Notes under the pieces: generated by a model
Told to the model about the DNA's origin: nothing
Seen by the model: the letters and a program-made list of their open reading frames with translations, nothing else
Databases searched by the model: none
Program-made: the position numbers and the translations under genes
NCBI GenBank assembly: GCA_963974055.1
Contig: CAXBCP010000041.1
Location: forward strand, 1-37,767
DNA from: CAXBCP01 sp963974055
GTDB lineage: Bacteria; Pseudomonadota; Alphaproteobacteria; MPNO01; UBA830
Direction of reading: 5' to 3'
Length of the DNA: 37,767 nucleotides
Shown here: in pieces, positions 30,929 through 37,767 of the stretch
Layout: each line of letters begins with the position of its first letter
How positions within the stretch are numbered: the stretch's first letter is position 1

Positions 30929-31915
30929 TTACACGGTTATCTGAAACGTCTCGTTGGTCGTATTCCGGATGGAGCTCATTTCCATCTCGTCCTCGTCCTT
31001 GCCCATATGGACGCGGACAACAAGGTCCAGCGTCATGCGGGTAATCGTTTCCTGCCGATCGTTGGTGAGTTTTTCGATGGCGCTGATTCTGACGTTGTTC
31101 GGAAGGTCTTTATCCGACAGGGTCAGCGGCGCGGCCAGGGGCAGGGATTCGTCCTTTTCCTTCGCGGTCTCGTCCGCGTGGCCGTCATCGATCAGCACCG
31201 CGTCATAGAGGGCTTCGTCGGTGTCGGGCAGAGACAGAGCCAGGCTGTCGGCTCCGTCTTCGCCTTCCTCGGAGATGAACCCGTTACTGGCGAGAAATTG
31301 CTGTACCCGGTCGAAGATAGCCGCGATCGAGGGCGGCCCTTCGCTGTCGGTAAAATCGAACAGGGCCGCGGCTTCGGCCGTGGGAAGGTTATCGCCGGAG
31401 ATCACCCGCACCGCGTCGATTTCCAGCTTGCTGGTATCGGCCGTCAGCTCGCCGGTGGCGTGGTTGTATTCGATGCTGAGCGCATTGGCGCTGAATTCGA
31501 GCGAATGGGAGACCGATGTGGCGGACTGAACGAACGTTTCCTTGTAGGCGGCGGCGATCATGCTGAACGAGAAACTCGACCCCGATCTGACCGCTTCGAC
31601 GAAGGATTCGCTAACGTCCCGGATCAGCTTGGCGGCGGCGTCGCCGCGAATGCCGATATGCTGGAGCGCTTCGCCCAGTTCGCTGCGAAATGTGTTGAAC
31701 AGGTTAGAGGCAATGTCCTTGGTCTTGTCGATCAGGCTGCGTTCCTCGCCGGCGCTCAGGACCGGCGTCAGGCGCTGGCGGTTGCCCTGAGTGTCGTTGG
31801 CATTGAGCGATACGCTGCGGTCTTCCGACAACATGTGGAGGGACTGGTTCCAGTCCATCGGGCTGGCGGTGGCGTTCTGACGCCCCGGTACCGCTGCTGT
31901 TTCTATACTCGACAT
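30929..31915 (-). CDS. Uncharacterised acidic protein with DFTDS domain
   Basis: 328 aa, hydrophilic and acidic, no signal peptide. A GCGGGAAG ribosome-binding site precedes the ATG. Residues about 55-135 are helical (SLIDKTKDIASNLFNTFRSE, RGDAAAKLIRDVSESFVEAV). Residues 145-192 read ALSIEYNHATGELTADTSKL then EIDAVRV and LFDFTDSEG and align with residues 141-184 of the downstream protein. An acidic middle (about 214-262) leads to a C-terminal strand-rich tail (ETITRMTLDLVVRVHMG). No known family recognised. First gene of a two-gene unit; its promoter must lie in the 450-base gap upstream. Confidence 0.78.
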   Translation of the reverse strand: MSSIETAAVPGRQNATASPMDWNQSLHMLSEDRSVSLNANDTQGNRQRLTPVLSAGEERSLIDKTKDIASNLFNTFRSELGEALQHIGIRGDAAAKLIRDVSESFVEAVRSGSSFSFSMIAAAYKETFVQSATSVSHSLEFSANALSIEYNHATGELTADTSKLEIDAVRVISGDNLPTAEAAALFDFTDSEGPPSIAAIFDRVQQFLASNGFISEEGEDGADSLALSLPDTDEALYDAVLIDDGHADETAKEKDESLPLAAPLTLSDKDLPNNVRISAIEKLTNDRQETITRMTLDLVVRVHMGKDEDEMEMSSIRNTTNETFQITV

Positions 31916-32367
31916 ATCGACTTCCCGCCTCTGTGTCCGTGCCCGCGATGCGCGGGATCGAATAAAATACCGCGAAAATGCTGAATTCTTCGTTAGGGGA
32001 AAGGGTTAAGGGATATTCACCCTCTTGCGGGCTTATGGATATTGGGGAATGAACGAAAAGCCCCTTCCCGTGGGGGGAACGGGAAGGGGCAAATAGCGAA
32101 AGATCCGGTGTTTGATTGGGGGGAGAGAACCCCGGACCGCCGCTGGAGATATGTCGGACGGTCGTTGGCAACCGCCCGATGTATCGACAATAGGCGCGAG
32201 GTTTTAAGAAGATTTTAGAAATGCTGGTTAACCGCCCCGCGACGTGACGGTGCCGGGCCGTTGAAACAAATGGCTTTATCGGACCATCGTCCTTAACGGC
32301 GTATTTTTCCTGGCCGAAGCCGGGCTGTCTTTTCGTTTCCGGGCCCTGTCGGGTCCGGTCGGAGACG
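31916..32367. other. Intergenic region between ligase end and DFTDS operon start
   Basis: Both neighbouring genes read leftward, so this 452-base gap should hold the ligase operon terminator (see 32060-32090) and the promoter of the DFTDS pair. AT-rich bits near 31965-32030 and 32200-32225 could hold promoters; I see no convincing hexamer pair and no gene. Confidence 0.5.
32060..32090 (-). terminator. Intrinsic terminator of the anthranilate CoA operon
   Basis: GCCCCTTCCCG and CGGGAAGGGGC form a perfect 11-bp stem around a 9-base loop. Read on the minus strand it is followed by TTTTCGTTC, the expected layout for a terminator about 280 bases beyond the ligase stop. Confidence 0.7.
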
Positions 32368-34023
32368 TCAGGTCTGCTGTTCCCGGTCGCGCAGGCGGAA
32401 GCGTTGCAGCTTGCCGGTTTCGGTCTTGGGCAGCGTGGCGACGAACTCGATCTCGCGCGGGTATTTGTAGGGGGCGATCTCGTTCTTGACGAAATCCTGC
32501 AGGGTTTTCGTCATCTCGTCGCCGGGGCCGAAGCCGTCGCGGAGCACGACGAAGGCCTTGACGATGCTGGTGCGTTTTTCGTCGGGCTTGCCGATGACCG
32601 CGCATTCGCCGACCGCGGGGTGATCGAGCAGGGCGTTTTCGACCTCGGGGCCTGAGATGTTGTAGCCCGCCGAGATGATCATGTCGTCGGCCCGCGCGAC
32701 GTATTTGAAATAGCCGTCCTCGTCCATTTCGTACATGTCGCCGGGATAGTTCCAGCCGTCCTTCACGTAGGTGCGCTGGCGGTCGTCGGCGAGGTAGCGG
32801 CAGCCGGTCGGACCCTGAACCGTGAGCAGGCCCGGCTGGTTGGGGCCGAGCGCGTTGCCGTCCTCGTCCACGATCTTCGCGCGGTAGCCCGGGATCGCCC
32901 TGCCGGTATAGCCGGGGCGCATGTCCTCGCGGCTGGCGGCGACGAAGATGTGGATCATCTCGGTCGAGCCCAGCCCGTCGACGATGCGGATGCCGGTCGC
33001 CTTGTGAAACGCTTCCCAGGTCGCTTTCGGCAGGGTTTCGCCGGCGGAAACGCATTTCTCGAGGCTGGAAATGTCGTACCTGTCGGCGAGGTCCGCCAGC
33101 AGCCGGTACATGGTCGGGGCGGTATAGAGGCTGGTGATTTTATACTTCTCGATCGCGGCCATCATGTCTTCCGGACCCAGCGGCGCGGGGAAGAAACGGG
33201 TCGATGCGCCGAACCGCATCGGGAAACAGGTCAGTCCGCCGAGCCCGAACGTGAAGGCGAGCGGCGGCGTGCCGGTGAAGATATCGTGCGGTTCCGCCAT
33301 ATTGAAGGACCGCGGGAAGCAGTCGCACATGGCGATCACGTCGCGGTGGAAATGCATGGTCGCCTTCGGCGTGCCGGTGGTGCCGGACGTGAACGCGATC
33401 AGCGCGGTATCGTCGGCGGCGGTGTCGCAATTGTCGAAACCGGCGGATTTGCCGGCAAGCGCGGCATCGAGCGATGCGTCGCCGTCCCCGGTTGCCGTGA
33501 AATAGAGCGTTTCGGCCAGTTCGGGCTTGCGCGCGCAGGTTTCCTCCATCGCTTCGGCGAGAGAGATGTCGCATAGCGCGTGGCGGATTTCAGCCTTCTC
33601 GACGATATAGACCAGTTCGCGGGCGCGCAGCAGCTGCATGGTGGTCACGCAGATTCCGCCCGCCTTCAGCACCGCGCACCAGCAGGCGACGAGCATCGGG
33701 TTGTTGGCGGCGCGCAGCAGCACGCGGTTGCCGGGCACCAGTCCGTGATCCTCGACCAGCACCTTTGCGATTTTGTCGGCGATATCGCGCAATTCGCCAT
33801 AGGTCCAGGTCGTGTCCTCGTAATGCAGCACCGGGCTGTCGGCGTGGCCCGTGTCGCACATATGGTCGAGCAGTTCGACACCCGCATTCATGCGGTCCGG
33901 ATAGGTCTGCAGGATCGGCAGGGAGTCGAAATCGAATTCCGGCCACTGGTCCTTCGGCGGCAGGTTGTCGGCGGCGAAGGTGTCGACATGGGCGGTCGGC
34001 CCGCCCGGCAGGTGCTTGGTCAT
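32368..34023 (-). CDS. Benzoate-CoA-ligase-family enzyme, probable 2-aminobenzoate-CoA ligase
   Basis: 551 aa from ATG 34023 (MTKHLPGGPTAHVDTF). Adenylate-forming enzyme: P-loop FTSGTTGTPKATMHFHRD, then PPLAFTFGLGGLTCFPMRFG, VDGLGSTEMIHIF (A5-type motif), KDGWNYPGDMYEMDEDGYFK and the catalytic C-terminal Lys in PKTETGKLQRFRL. The LGSTEMIHIF stretch is characteristic of benzoate/aminobenzoate-CoA ligases. It would convert anthranilate, ATP and CoA to 2-aminobenzoyl-CoA, the substrate of the enzyme at 25865. Seven bases separate it from the acyl-CoA dehydrogenase gene. Benzoate or a related ring acid cannot be excluded from sequence alone. Confidence 0.9.
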   Translation of the reverse strand: MTKHLPGGPTAHVDTFAADNLPPKDQWPEFDFDSLPILQTYPDRMNAGVELLDHMCDTGHADSPVLHYEDTTWTYGELRDIADKIAKVLVEDHGLVPGNRVLLRAANNPMLVACWCAVLKAGGICVTTMQLLRARELVYIVEKAEIRHALCDISLAEAMEETCARKPELAETLYFTATGDGDASLDAALAGKSAGFDNCDTAADDTALIAFTSGTTGTPKATMHFHRDVIAMCDCFPRSFNMAEPHDIFTGTPPLAFTFGLGGLTCFPMRFGASTRFFPAPLGPEDMMAAIEKYKITSLYTAPTMYRLLADLADRYDISSLEKCVSAGETLPKATWEAFHKATGIRIVDGLGSTEMIHIFVAASREDMRPGYTGRAIPGYRAKIVDEDGNALGPNQPGLLTVQGPTGCRYLADDRQRTYVKDGWNYPGDMYEMDEDGYFKYVARADDMIISAGYNISGPEVENALLDHPAVGECAVIGKPDEKRTSIVKAFVVLRDGFGPGDEMTKTLQDFVKNEIAPYKYPREIEFVATLPKTETGKLQRFRLRDREQQT

Positions 34024-34030
34024 GCTTCTG

Positions 34031-35239
34031 TTACTCCGCCGCCTTCGCGGCATCCTCCGCCTCTGCCGCCGCGAGGGACTGGCCGGCGATGATCAGTTTC
34101 TGGATTTCACTGGTGCCTTCGTATATCCGCAGGGCCCGGATCTCGCGGTACAGGCGTTCCACCGTCGATCCGACCACGACCCCCATGCCGCCCCATATCT
34201 GGACCGCCTGGTCGATGATTTCCTGCGCGCTTTCGGTTGCGTAAAGCTTGGCCATGGCGGCTTCGCGCGTGACGCGCGCACCCTGCGTATCCTTGGTCCA
34301 GGCGGAGCGGTAGACCAGCAGCGCCGCCGCATCGATCTTGAGCGCCATATCGGCGAGCTTTTCCTGGATCAGCTGGTATTCCGCCAGCGGCTTGCCGAAG
34401 GAAATCCGTTTCCGCGCCTGGGCGAGCGCTTCGTCATGGGCGCGCCGGGCGAATCCGAGGGCGGCGGCGCCGACCGTGGACCGGAACACGTCGAGCGACG
34501 ACATGGCGATCTTGAAGCCGTCGCCCGGCTTGCCGAGCAGGTTGGCGGCGGGCACCCGGCAGTCCTCGAACCGCATCCGGCCGAGCGGGTGGGGGGCGAT
34601 GACGTCGAACCGTTCCGTGCAGGACAGGCCGTGCGCGTCGGCATCGACCACCAGGGCCGACAGGCCCTTGGCGCCGGGGGCGTCCTCCGTGCGCGCGAAA
34701 ACGACGTATTGATCGGCGAGACCGCCATTGGAGATCAGCGTCTTTTCGCCGTTGATGACGTATTCGTCGCCGTCGAGGCGTGCATTGGTGGTCATTGCCG
34801 CGACGTCGGACCCGGATTCCGGTTCGGACAGCGCGAAGGCGGCGATGCGTTTGCCGCTGGCGACGTCGGGCAGGTACCTGCTGCGGATTTCCTCGGCGCC
34901 GAACAGCGATATCGGGCCGGAGCCGAGCCCCTGCATGACGAAGGAAAAATCGGCCATGCCGGAATACTGGGCGAGGGTTTCGCGCATCAGGCACAGCGCG
35001 CGGACGTCCAGCGTCTCGTATATGCCGCCCCACGGGGCGGGGACCGAATAGCGCAGCCAGCCGCCATCGGCGAGGCGGCGGACCAGTTCGCGGGCCAGGG
35101 CGTCGAGGCCGGCCTCGTCGGCGGGTTCCTCTTCCGCCAGCGGCGCGATTTCCCGGTCGGCCCAGGCGCGGAACTCGGCCGCGAGGGCGCGGTGGGAATC
35201 CTCCAGGAACGGCCAGTTGAGATAGGTTTGTTCGGGCAC
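34031..35239 (-). CDS. Acyl-CoA dehydrogenase
   Basis: 402 aa, FAD-dependent. N-terminal helices, then the mid-domain FALSEPESGSDVAAMTTNAR (FAD-binding) and GEKTLISNGGLADQYVVFAR; C-terminal QIWGGMGVVVGSTVERLYRE with LRIYEGTSEIQK. The Glu of the YEGTSEIQ motif is in the position used as catalytic base by medium-chain-type enzymes. In the 2-aminobenzoyl-CoA route such an enzyme would act in beta-oxidation-like steps after ring reduction. It is two bases after the enoyl-CoA hydratase stop. Confidence 0.92.
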   Translation of the reverse strand: MPEQTYLNWPFLEDSHRALAAEFRAWADREIAPLAEEEPADEAGLDALARELVRRLADGGWLRYSVPAPWGGIYETLDVRALCLMRETLAQYSGMADFSFVMQGLGSGPISLFGAEEIRSRYLPDVASGKRIAAFALSEPESGSDVAAMTTNARLDGDEYVINGEKTLISNGGLADQYVVFARTEDAPGAKGLSALVVDADAHGLSCTERFDVIAPHPLGRMRFEDCRVPAANLLGKPGDGFKIAMSSLDVFRSTVGAAALGFARRAHDEALAQARKRISFGKPLAEYQLIQEKLADMALKIDAAALLVYRSAWTKDTQGARVTREAAMAKLYATESAQEIIDQAVQIWGGMGVVVGSTVERLYREIRALRIYEGTSEIQKLIIAGQSLAAAEAEDAAKAAE

Positions 35240-35241
35240 GG

Positions 35242-36060
35242 TCAGTTCCCTTCGAAGACGGGTTTCTGCTTGGCGACGAAGGCGTCATAGGCGCGCTTGA
35301 AGTCCTCGGTCTGCATGCACACCGCCTGGGCCTCGGCCTCGACCGTGATCGCATCCTCGACGCTCATGTTCCATTCCATGTGAAGCTGGCGCTTGGTGAT
35401 GCCGTGGGCGAAGGTCGGCCCGTCGGCCAGCCGTCGCGCCTGCTCCTGAGCTTCTGCAAGAACTTTATCGGAATCGCATAACGCATTGAAAAAGCCCCAG
35501 TTATAGGCTTCTTCACCGGACATCGAGCGGCCGGTATAGAGCAGTTCCGAGGCCCGGCCCTGGCCGATGATACGCGGCAGGATAGAGCACGCGCCCATGT
35601 CGCAGCCGGCGAGCCCGACCCGGGTGAACAGGAAAGCGGTCTTCGAATTCGCGGTGCCGTAGCGCAGGTCGGACCCCATGGCGAGGATCGCGCCGGCGCC
35701 GGCGCAGATACCGTCGATCGCGGCGACGATCGGCTGCGGGCAGGTGCGCATTGCCTTGACCACGTCGCCGGTCATCTCGGTGAACCGGAGCAGTTCCTTC
35801 ATGTTCATGTCGAGCAGCGGGCCGATGATTTCATGCACGTCGCCGCCGGAACAGAAATTGCCGCCCGACCCGGTGATGACCACGGTCTTGATGTCGTCCA
35901 CATGCTGCAGGGTGCGGAACGTGTCGCGCAGCTCGGCGTAGGATTCGAACGTCAGCGGGTTCTTGCGCTCCGGCCGGTCGATGGTGATCGTCGCGACCTT
36001 GCCCTCGACGTTCCAGGCGAAATGTTTGGGGGCGATCGTTGCGCCGGCGATGATGGTCAT
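35242..36060 (-). CDS. Enoyl-CoA hydratase/isomerase family protein
   Basis: 272 aa crotonase-fold protein. KVATITIDRPERKNPLTFES opens the domain; the oxyanion-hole segments are GSGGNFCSGGDVHEI and AIDGICAGAGAILAMGSDLR. The hydratase glutamates are not clearly both present: the second region reads FLFTRVGLAGCDMGACSILP, with Gly and Asp where many hydratases have Glu, so a ring-hydrolase or isomerase activity is possible. Its ATG overlaps the marR stop by four bases (ATGA). Placement between MarR and acyl-CoA dehydrogenase suggests hydration or ring opening of the reduced 2-aminobenzoyl-CoA product. Confidence 0.9.
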   Translation of the reverse strand: MTIIAGATIAPKHFAWNVEGKVATITIDRPERKNPLTFESYAELRDTFRTLQHVDDIKTVVITGSGGNFCSGGDVHEIIGPLLDMNMKELLRFTEMTGDVVKAMRTCPQPIVAAIDGICAGAGAILAMGSDLRYGTANSKTAFLFTRVGLAGCDMGACSILPRIIGQGRASELLYTGRSMSGEEAYNWGFFNALCDSDKVLAEAQEQARRLADGPTFAHGITKRQLHMEWNMSVEDAITVEAEAQAVCMQTEDFKRAYDAFVAKQKPVFEGN

Positions 36061-36587
36061 TCTGCGGCCTCCAGGCTGTTCTTCCGCTCCGCGGTCAGGA
36101 TCGATTCCTTGAGCCGCGCCAGCAGGTCGTAAAGGGTGGTCATTTCGTCCGCCGACAGGCCGGCCATCATGCCGCCGACCCAGCCGCGGTGATCCTCGGC
36201 GATTTTTGCGAAAACGCGGCTGCCCTCGTCGGTCAGGCCGACCATCTGCACGCGGCGGTCTTCCGGCGACGGCGTGCGGTCGACAAGCCCTTCGCGGGCG
36301 AGGCGGTCGATCAGTCCGGTCACGTTGCCGTTCGACACCATCAGCCGCCGCGACAGTTCGCCCATCGACATCGGACCGTCATGGCGTTCCAGCTGGGCGA
36401 GGATGTCGAACCGGGGCAGGGTGGTGTCGGCCGTGGTTTTCAGCCGGGTCCGGACCTCGTTGTCGAGCAGGTTGGTGCAGGTCAGCAGGCGCAGCCAGAC
36501 GCGCAGTTCCATGCCGTCCTGGCCGCGGACGCCGGATTCGTAGTCGGGGCGGTCGGTCATCGGAGCCGCAGCCGGGGAATCCGCCAT
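36057..36587 (-). CDS. MarR-family transcriptional regulator
   Basis: 176 aa from ATG 36587 (MADSPAAAPMTDRPDYES); ATG at MTDRPDYES is an alternative. The winged helix-turn-helix is plain: LPRFDILAQLERHDGPMSMG, ELSRRLMVSNGNVTGLIDRL (recognition helix) and the wing LVDRTPSPEDRRVQMVGLTD. The ATG overlaps the SDR stop (TGATG) and its stop overlaps the enoyl-CoA hydratase start, so it is co-expressed with the pathway. MarR proteins of aromatic CoA pathways are typically released from DNA by the aryl-CoA; here 2-aminobenzoyl-CoA is the natural candidate ligand. Proposed operators: 25804-25835 and 37444-37461. Confidence 0.93.
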   Translation of the reverse strand: MADSPAAAPMTDRPDYESGVRGQDGMELRVWLRLLTCTNLLDNEVRTRLKTTADTTLPRFDILAQLERHDGPMSMGELSRRLMVSNGNVTGLIDRLAREGLVDRTPSPEDRRVQMVGLTDEGSRVFAKIAEDHRGWVGGMMAGLSADEMTTLYDLLARLKESILTAERKNSLEAAE

Positions 36588-37420
36588 CACATCACCTCGC
36601 CGCCGGCAACCGGGATGGCCTGGCCGGTGATCGAGGCGGATGCCGGCAGGGCGAGCCAGGCGACGGTTTCCGCCACTTCCCAGGGCTGCACCAGGCGGCC
36701 CTGCGGGTTGGAGGCCGCCAGTTCCGCCGTCGCATCCTCGACCGAGCGGCCGGTCTTGGCGACGATATTGTCGATGGTCTCGCGCACCAGGTCGGTTTCC
36801 GTGTAGCCGGGGCAGACCGCGTTGACGGTGACGCCCTTTTTCGCGGTTTCCAGCGCCAGCGAGCGGGTAAGCCCGACGACGGCGTGCTTGGCCGCGCAAT
36901 AGGCGGATACGTAGCCATAGCCCTTCAGCCCCGCCGTCGAGGCGATGTTGACGATACGGCCGTAGCCGGCGTCGAGCATGCCGGGCAGGGCGGCCTGGGT
37001 GCAGATGAACGTGCCGGTCAGGTTGACGGCGATCATCGAATCCCACAATTCGCGTTCCATCTTGTGGAACGGCGCGCTTTTGCCGGACCCGGCATTGTTG
37101 ACGAGGATTGTGATCGGACCGTTCGCGGAGACCGCGGATTCGAAGGCTTTGCCGACCGCACCGGCATCCGAGACGTCGGCGGTCTCGACATGGACCTTTA
37201 CGCCGCATTCGCCCGCAATATGGCCGGCGCGTTCGTCGAGCAGGGGGCGGTCGCGGCCGATGAGGGTAAGGTCCGCGCCGAGCCCGCCCAGGCTATCGGC
37301 AATGGCCGCCCCGATCCCGCGCGTCGCGCCGGTGACAAGCGCATGCTGTCCGGCGAGCGGTCTGCCCTGAAGCCTGCCTTCCGGCGGGGCGTGGCGCGAA
37401 AAATCCGTATCTGAGGTCAT
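36587..37420 (-). CDS. Short-chain dehydrogenase (3-hydroxyacyl-CoA type), first gene of ligase operon
   Basis: 277 aa SDR with a 20-residue N-terminal extension. GQHALVTGATRGIGAAIADS gives the nucleotide-binding glycine motif; ILVNNAGSGKSAPFHKME, catalytic region VNIASTAGLKGYGYVSAYCA with the Y-x3-K in YCAAK, and the end ITGQAIPVAGGEVM are standard. BadH-like SDRs oxidise hydroxy intermediates of alicyclic CoA thioesters, which fits a step after ring reduction. It lies first after the palindromic operator and is followed without gap by marR. Confidence 0.9.
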   Translation of the reverse strand: MTSDTDFSRHAPPEGRLQGRPLAGQHALVTGATRGIGAAIADSLGGLGADLTLIGRDRPLLDERAGHIAGECGVKVHVETADVSDAGAVGKAFESAVSANGPITILVNNAGSGKSAPFHKMERELWDSMIAVNLTGTFICTQAALPGMLDAGYGRIVNIASTAGLKGYGYVSAYCAAKHAVVGLTRSLALETAKKGVTVNAVCPGYTETDLVRETIDNIVAKTGRSVEDATAELAASNPQGRLVQPWEVAETVAWLALPASASITGQAIPVAGGEVM

Positions 37421-37431
37421 TATCTGTACGA

Positions 37432-37460
37432 TTGATCTGACAATGTTTTAAGCTTAAAAC
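37432..37460 (+). promoter_or_regulatory. Putative ridA promoter
   Basis: TTGATC (37432-37437), a 17-base spacer and TAAAAC (37455-37460) match four of six -10 positions. The -10 sits at the same place relative to the palindrome centre as in the promoter at 25800-25827. Confidence 0.45.
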
Positions 37461-37461
37461 A
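37444..37461. promoter_or_regulatory. Perfect 18-bp palindrome, proposed MarR operator (site 2)
   Basis: TGTTTTAAGCTTAAAACA is a perfect palindrome in the 84-base divergent space between the SDR operon (minus) and ridA (plus). The core TTTTAAGCTTAAA is shared with site 1 at 25804-25835, upstream of the monooxygenase/reductase. One binding event here could control both divergent units. Confidence 0.7.
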
Positions 37462-37504
37462 ATCCAACCGACCCCGCAAGCAGCGTCATATCGAGAGGAC
37501 CGTC

Positions 37505-37767
37505 ATGCAGTCATTGAATCCCCCGGGCTGGAACCGCCCCAAAGGATATTCCAACGGTATCGCGGCCGAAGGGCGCTTTGTATTCGTGGCCGGCATGGTC
37601 GGCTGGACGGCGGAGGAAAAGTTCGAGTCCGACGATTTCGTCGACCAGTTCCGCCTTGCGCTGGAAAACACGGTCGCGGTGCTGAACGAAGGCGGCGCAG
37701 GGCCGGAGCATATCTGCCGCATGACCATGTATTTCACCGACAAGCAGGAATACCTGTCGCGCCTGTC
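37505..37767 (+). CDS. RidA/YjgF-family protein (3' end cut by window edge)
   Basis: 87 codons visible, starting MQSLNPPGWNRPKGYSNGIA with GAGAGGA about six bases before the ATG. EGRFVFVAGMVGWTAEEKFE is the family's central strand/turn and FVDQFRLALENTVAVLNEGG the first helix; the catalytic Arg near the C-terminal region may be in HICRMTMYFTD. Typical length is about 130, so roughly a third is missing. RidA-type proteins hydrolyse enamines/imines; loss of the amino group from a reduced 2-aminobenzoyl-CoA product would create just such a group, making its divergence from the SDR operon meaningful. Specific role is inference. Confidence 0.88.
   Translation, partial: MQSLNPPGWNRPKGYSNGIAAEGRFVFVAGMVGWTAEEKFESDDFVDQFRLALENTVAVLNEGGAGPEHICRMTMYFTDKQEYLSRL

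Overview
The window is GC-rich, densely packed and reads as a chromosomal segment of a free-living, metabolically versatile alphaproteobacterium. An aapJQMP amino-acid transporter, the two-domain alphaproteobacterial dCTP deaminase family, IspZ/YciB, acyl-CoA and aromatic catabolism genes and CCCTCTCCC-type palindromic repeats all fit a Rhodospirillales-like genome, but the genus is not determined. No rRNA, tRNA, prophage, transposase or CRISPR array is visible.

Layout. 1-4119 (minus): general L-amino-acid ABC transporter aapJQMP, with aapP running off the left edge. 4196-7569: glutathionyl-hydroquinone reductase, an MlaA-like protein without a lipobox, a small conserved-looking protein (plus) and YciB. 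7701-8720: a short polysaccharide-export protein and an anchored helical protein. 8721-9153: a non-coding stretch with a promoter-like site and a UUCG-loop terminator. 9154-11233: PhoH ATPase, MaoC-like hydratase, a 27-codon membrane mini-ORF and an alpha/beta hydrolase. 11299-18135: one long operon (SDR, DUF35 zinc-ribbon protein, thiolase, and the FAD, 2Fe-2S and molybdopterin subunits of a xanthine-dehydrogenase-family hydroxylase). A DUF559 nuclease-like gene flanked by two near-identical 145-bp repeats sits between the last two subunits. 18325-22253: a tandem-domain Nfu protein, pirin, YbgC-like thioesterase, DUF488 and NnrS. 22255-25763: a DUF3108-like secreted protein, dCTP deaminase and a DASS/SLC13 anion transporter.

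25800-37767 is dominated by an aerobic CoA-dependent anthranilate (2-aminobenzoate) pathway split into two blocks: a bifunctional 2-aminobenzoyl-CoA monooxygenase/reductase with a beta-etherase-like GST (plus, 25865-29035), and SDR-MarR-enoyl-CoA hydratase-acyl-CoA dehydrogenase-CoA ligase (minus, 37420-32368), with a divergent RidA gene at the right edge. The promoters of both blocks carry the same AT-rich palindrome core TTTTAAGCTTAAA, so the MarR protein encoded here probably controls both. Between the blocks lie two uncharacterised minus-strand genes whose products share a small domain.

Most promising for novelty: the repeat-DUF559-repeat cassette inside the hydroxylase operon, the palindrome-linked split anthraniloyl-CoA regulon, the paired proteins with the shared DFTDS domain, and the Nfu protein with a cysteine-less first NifU domain.
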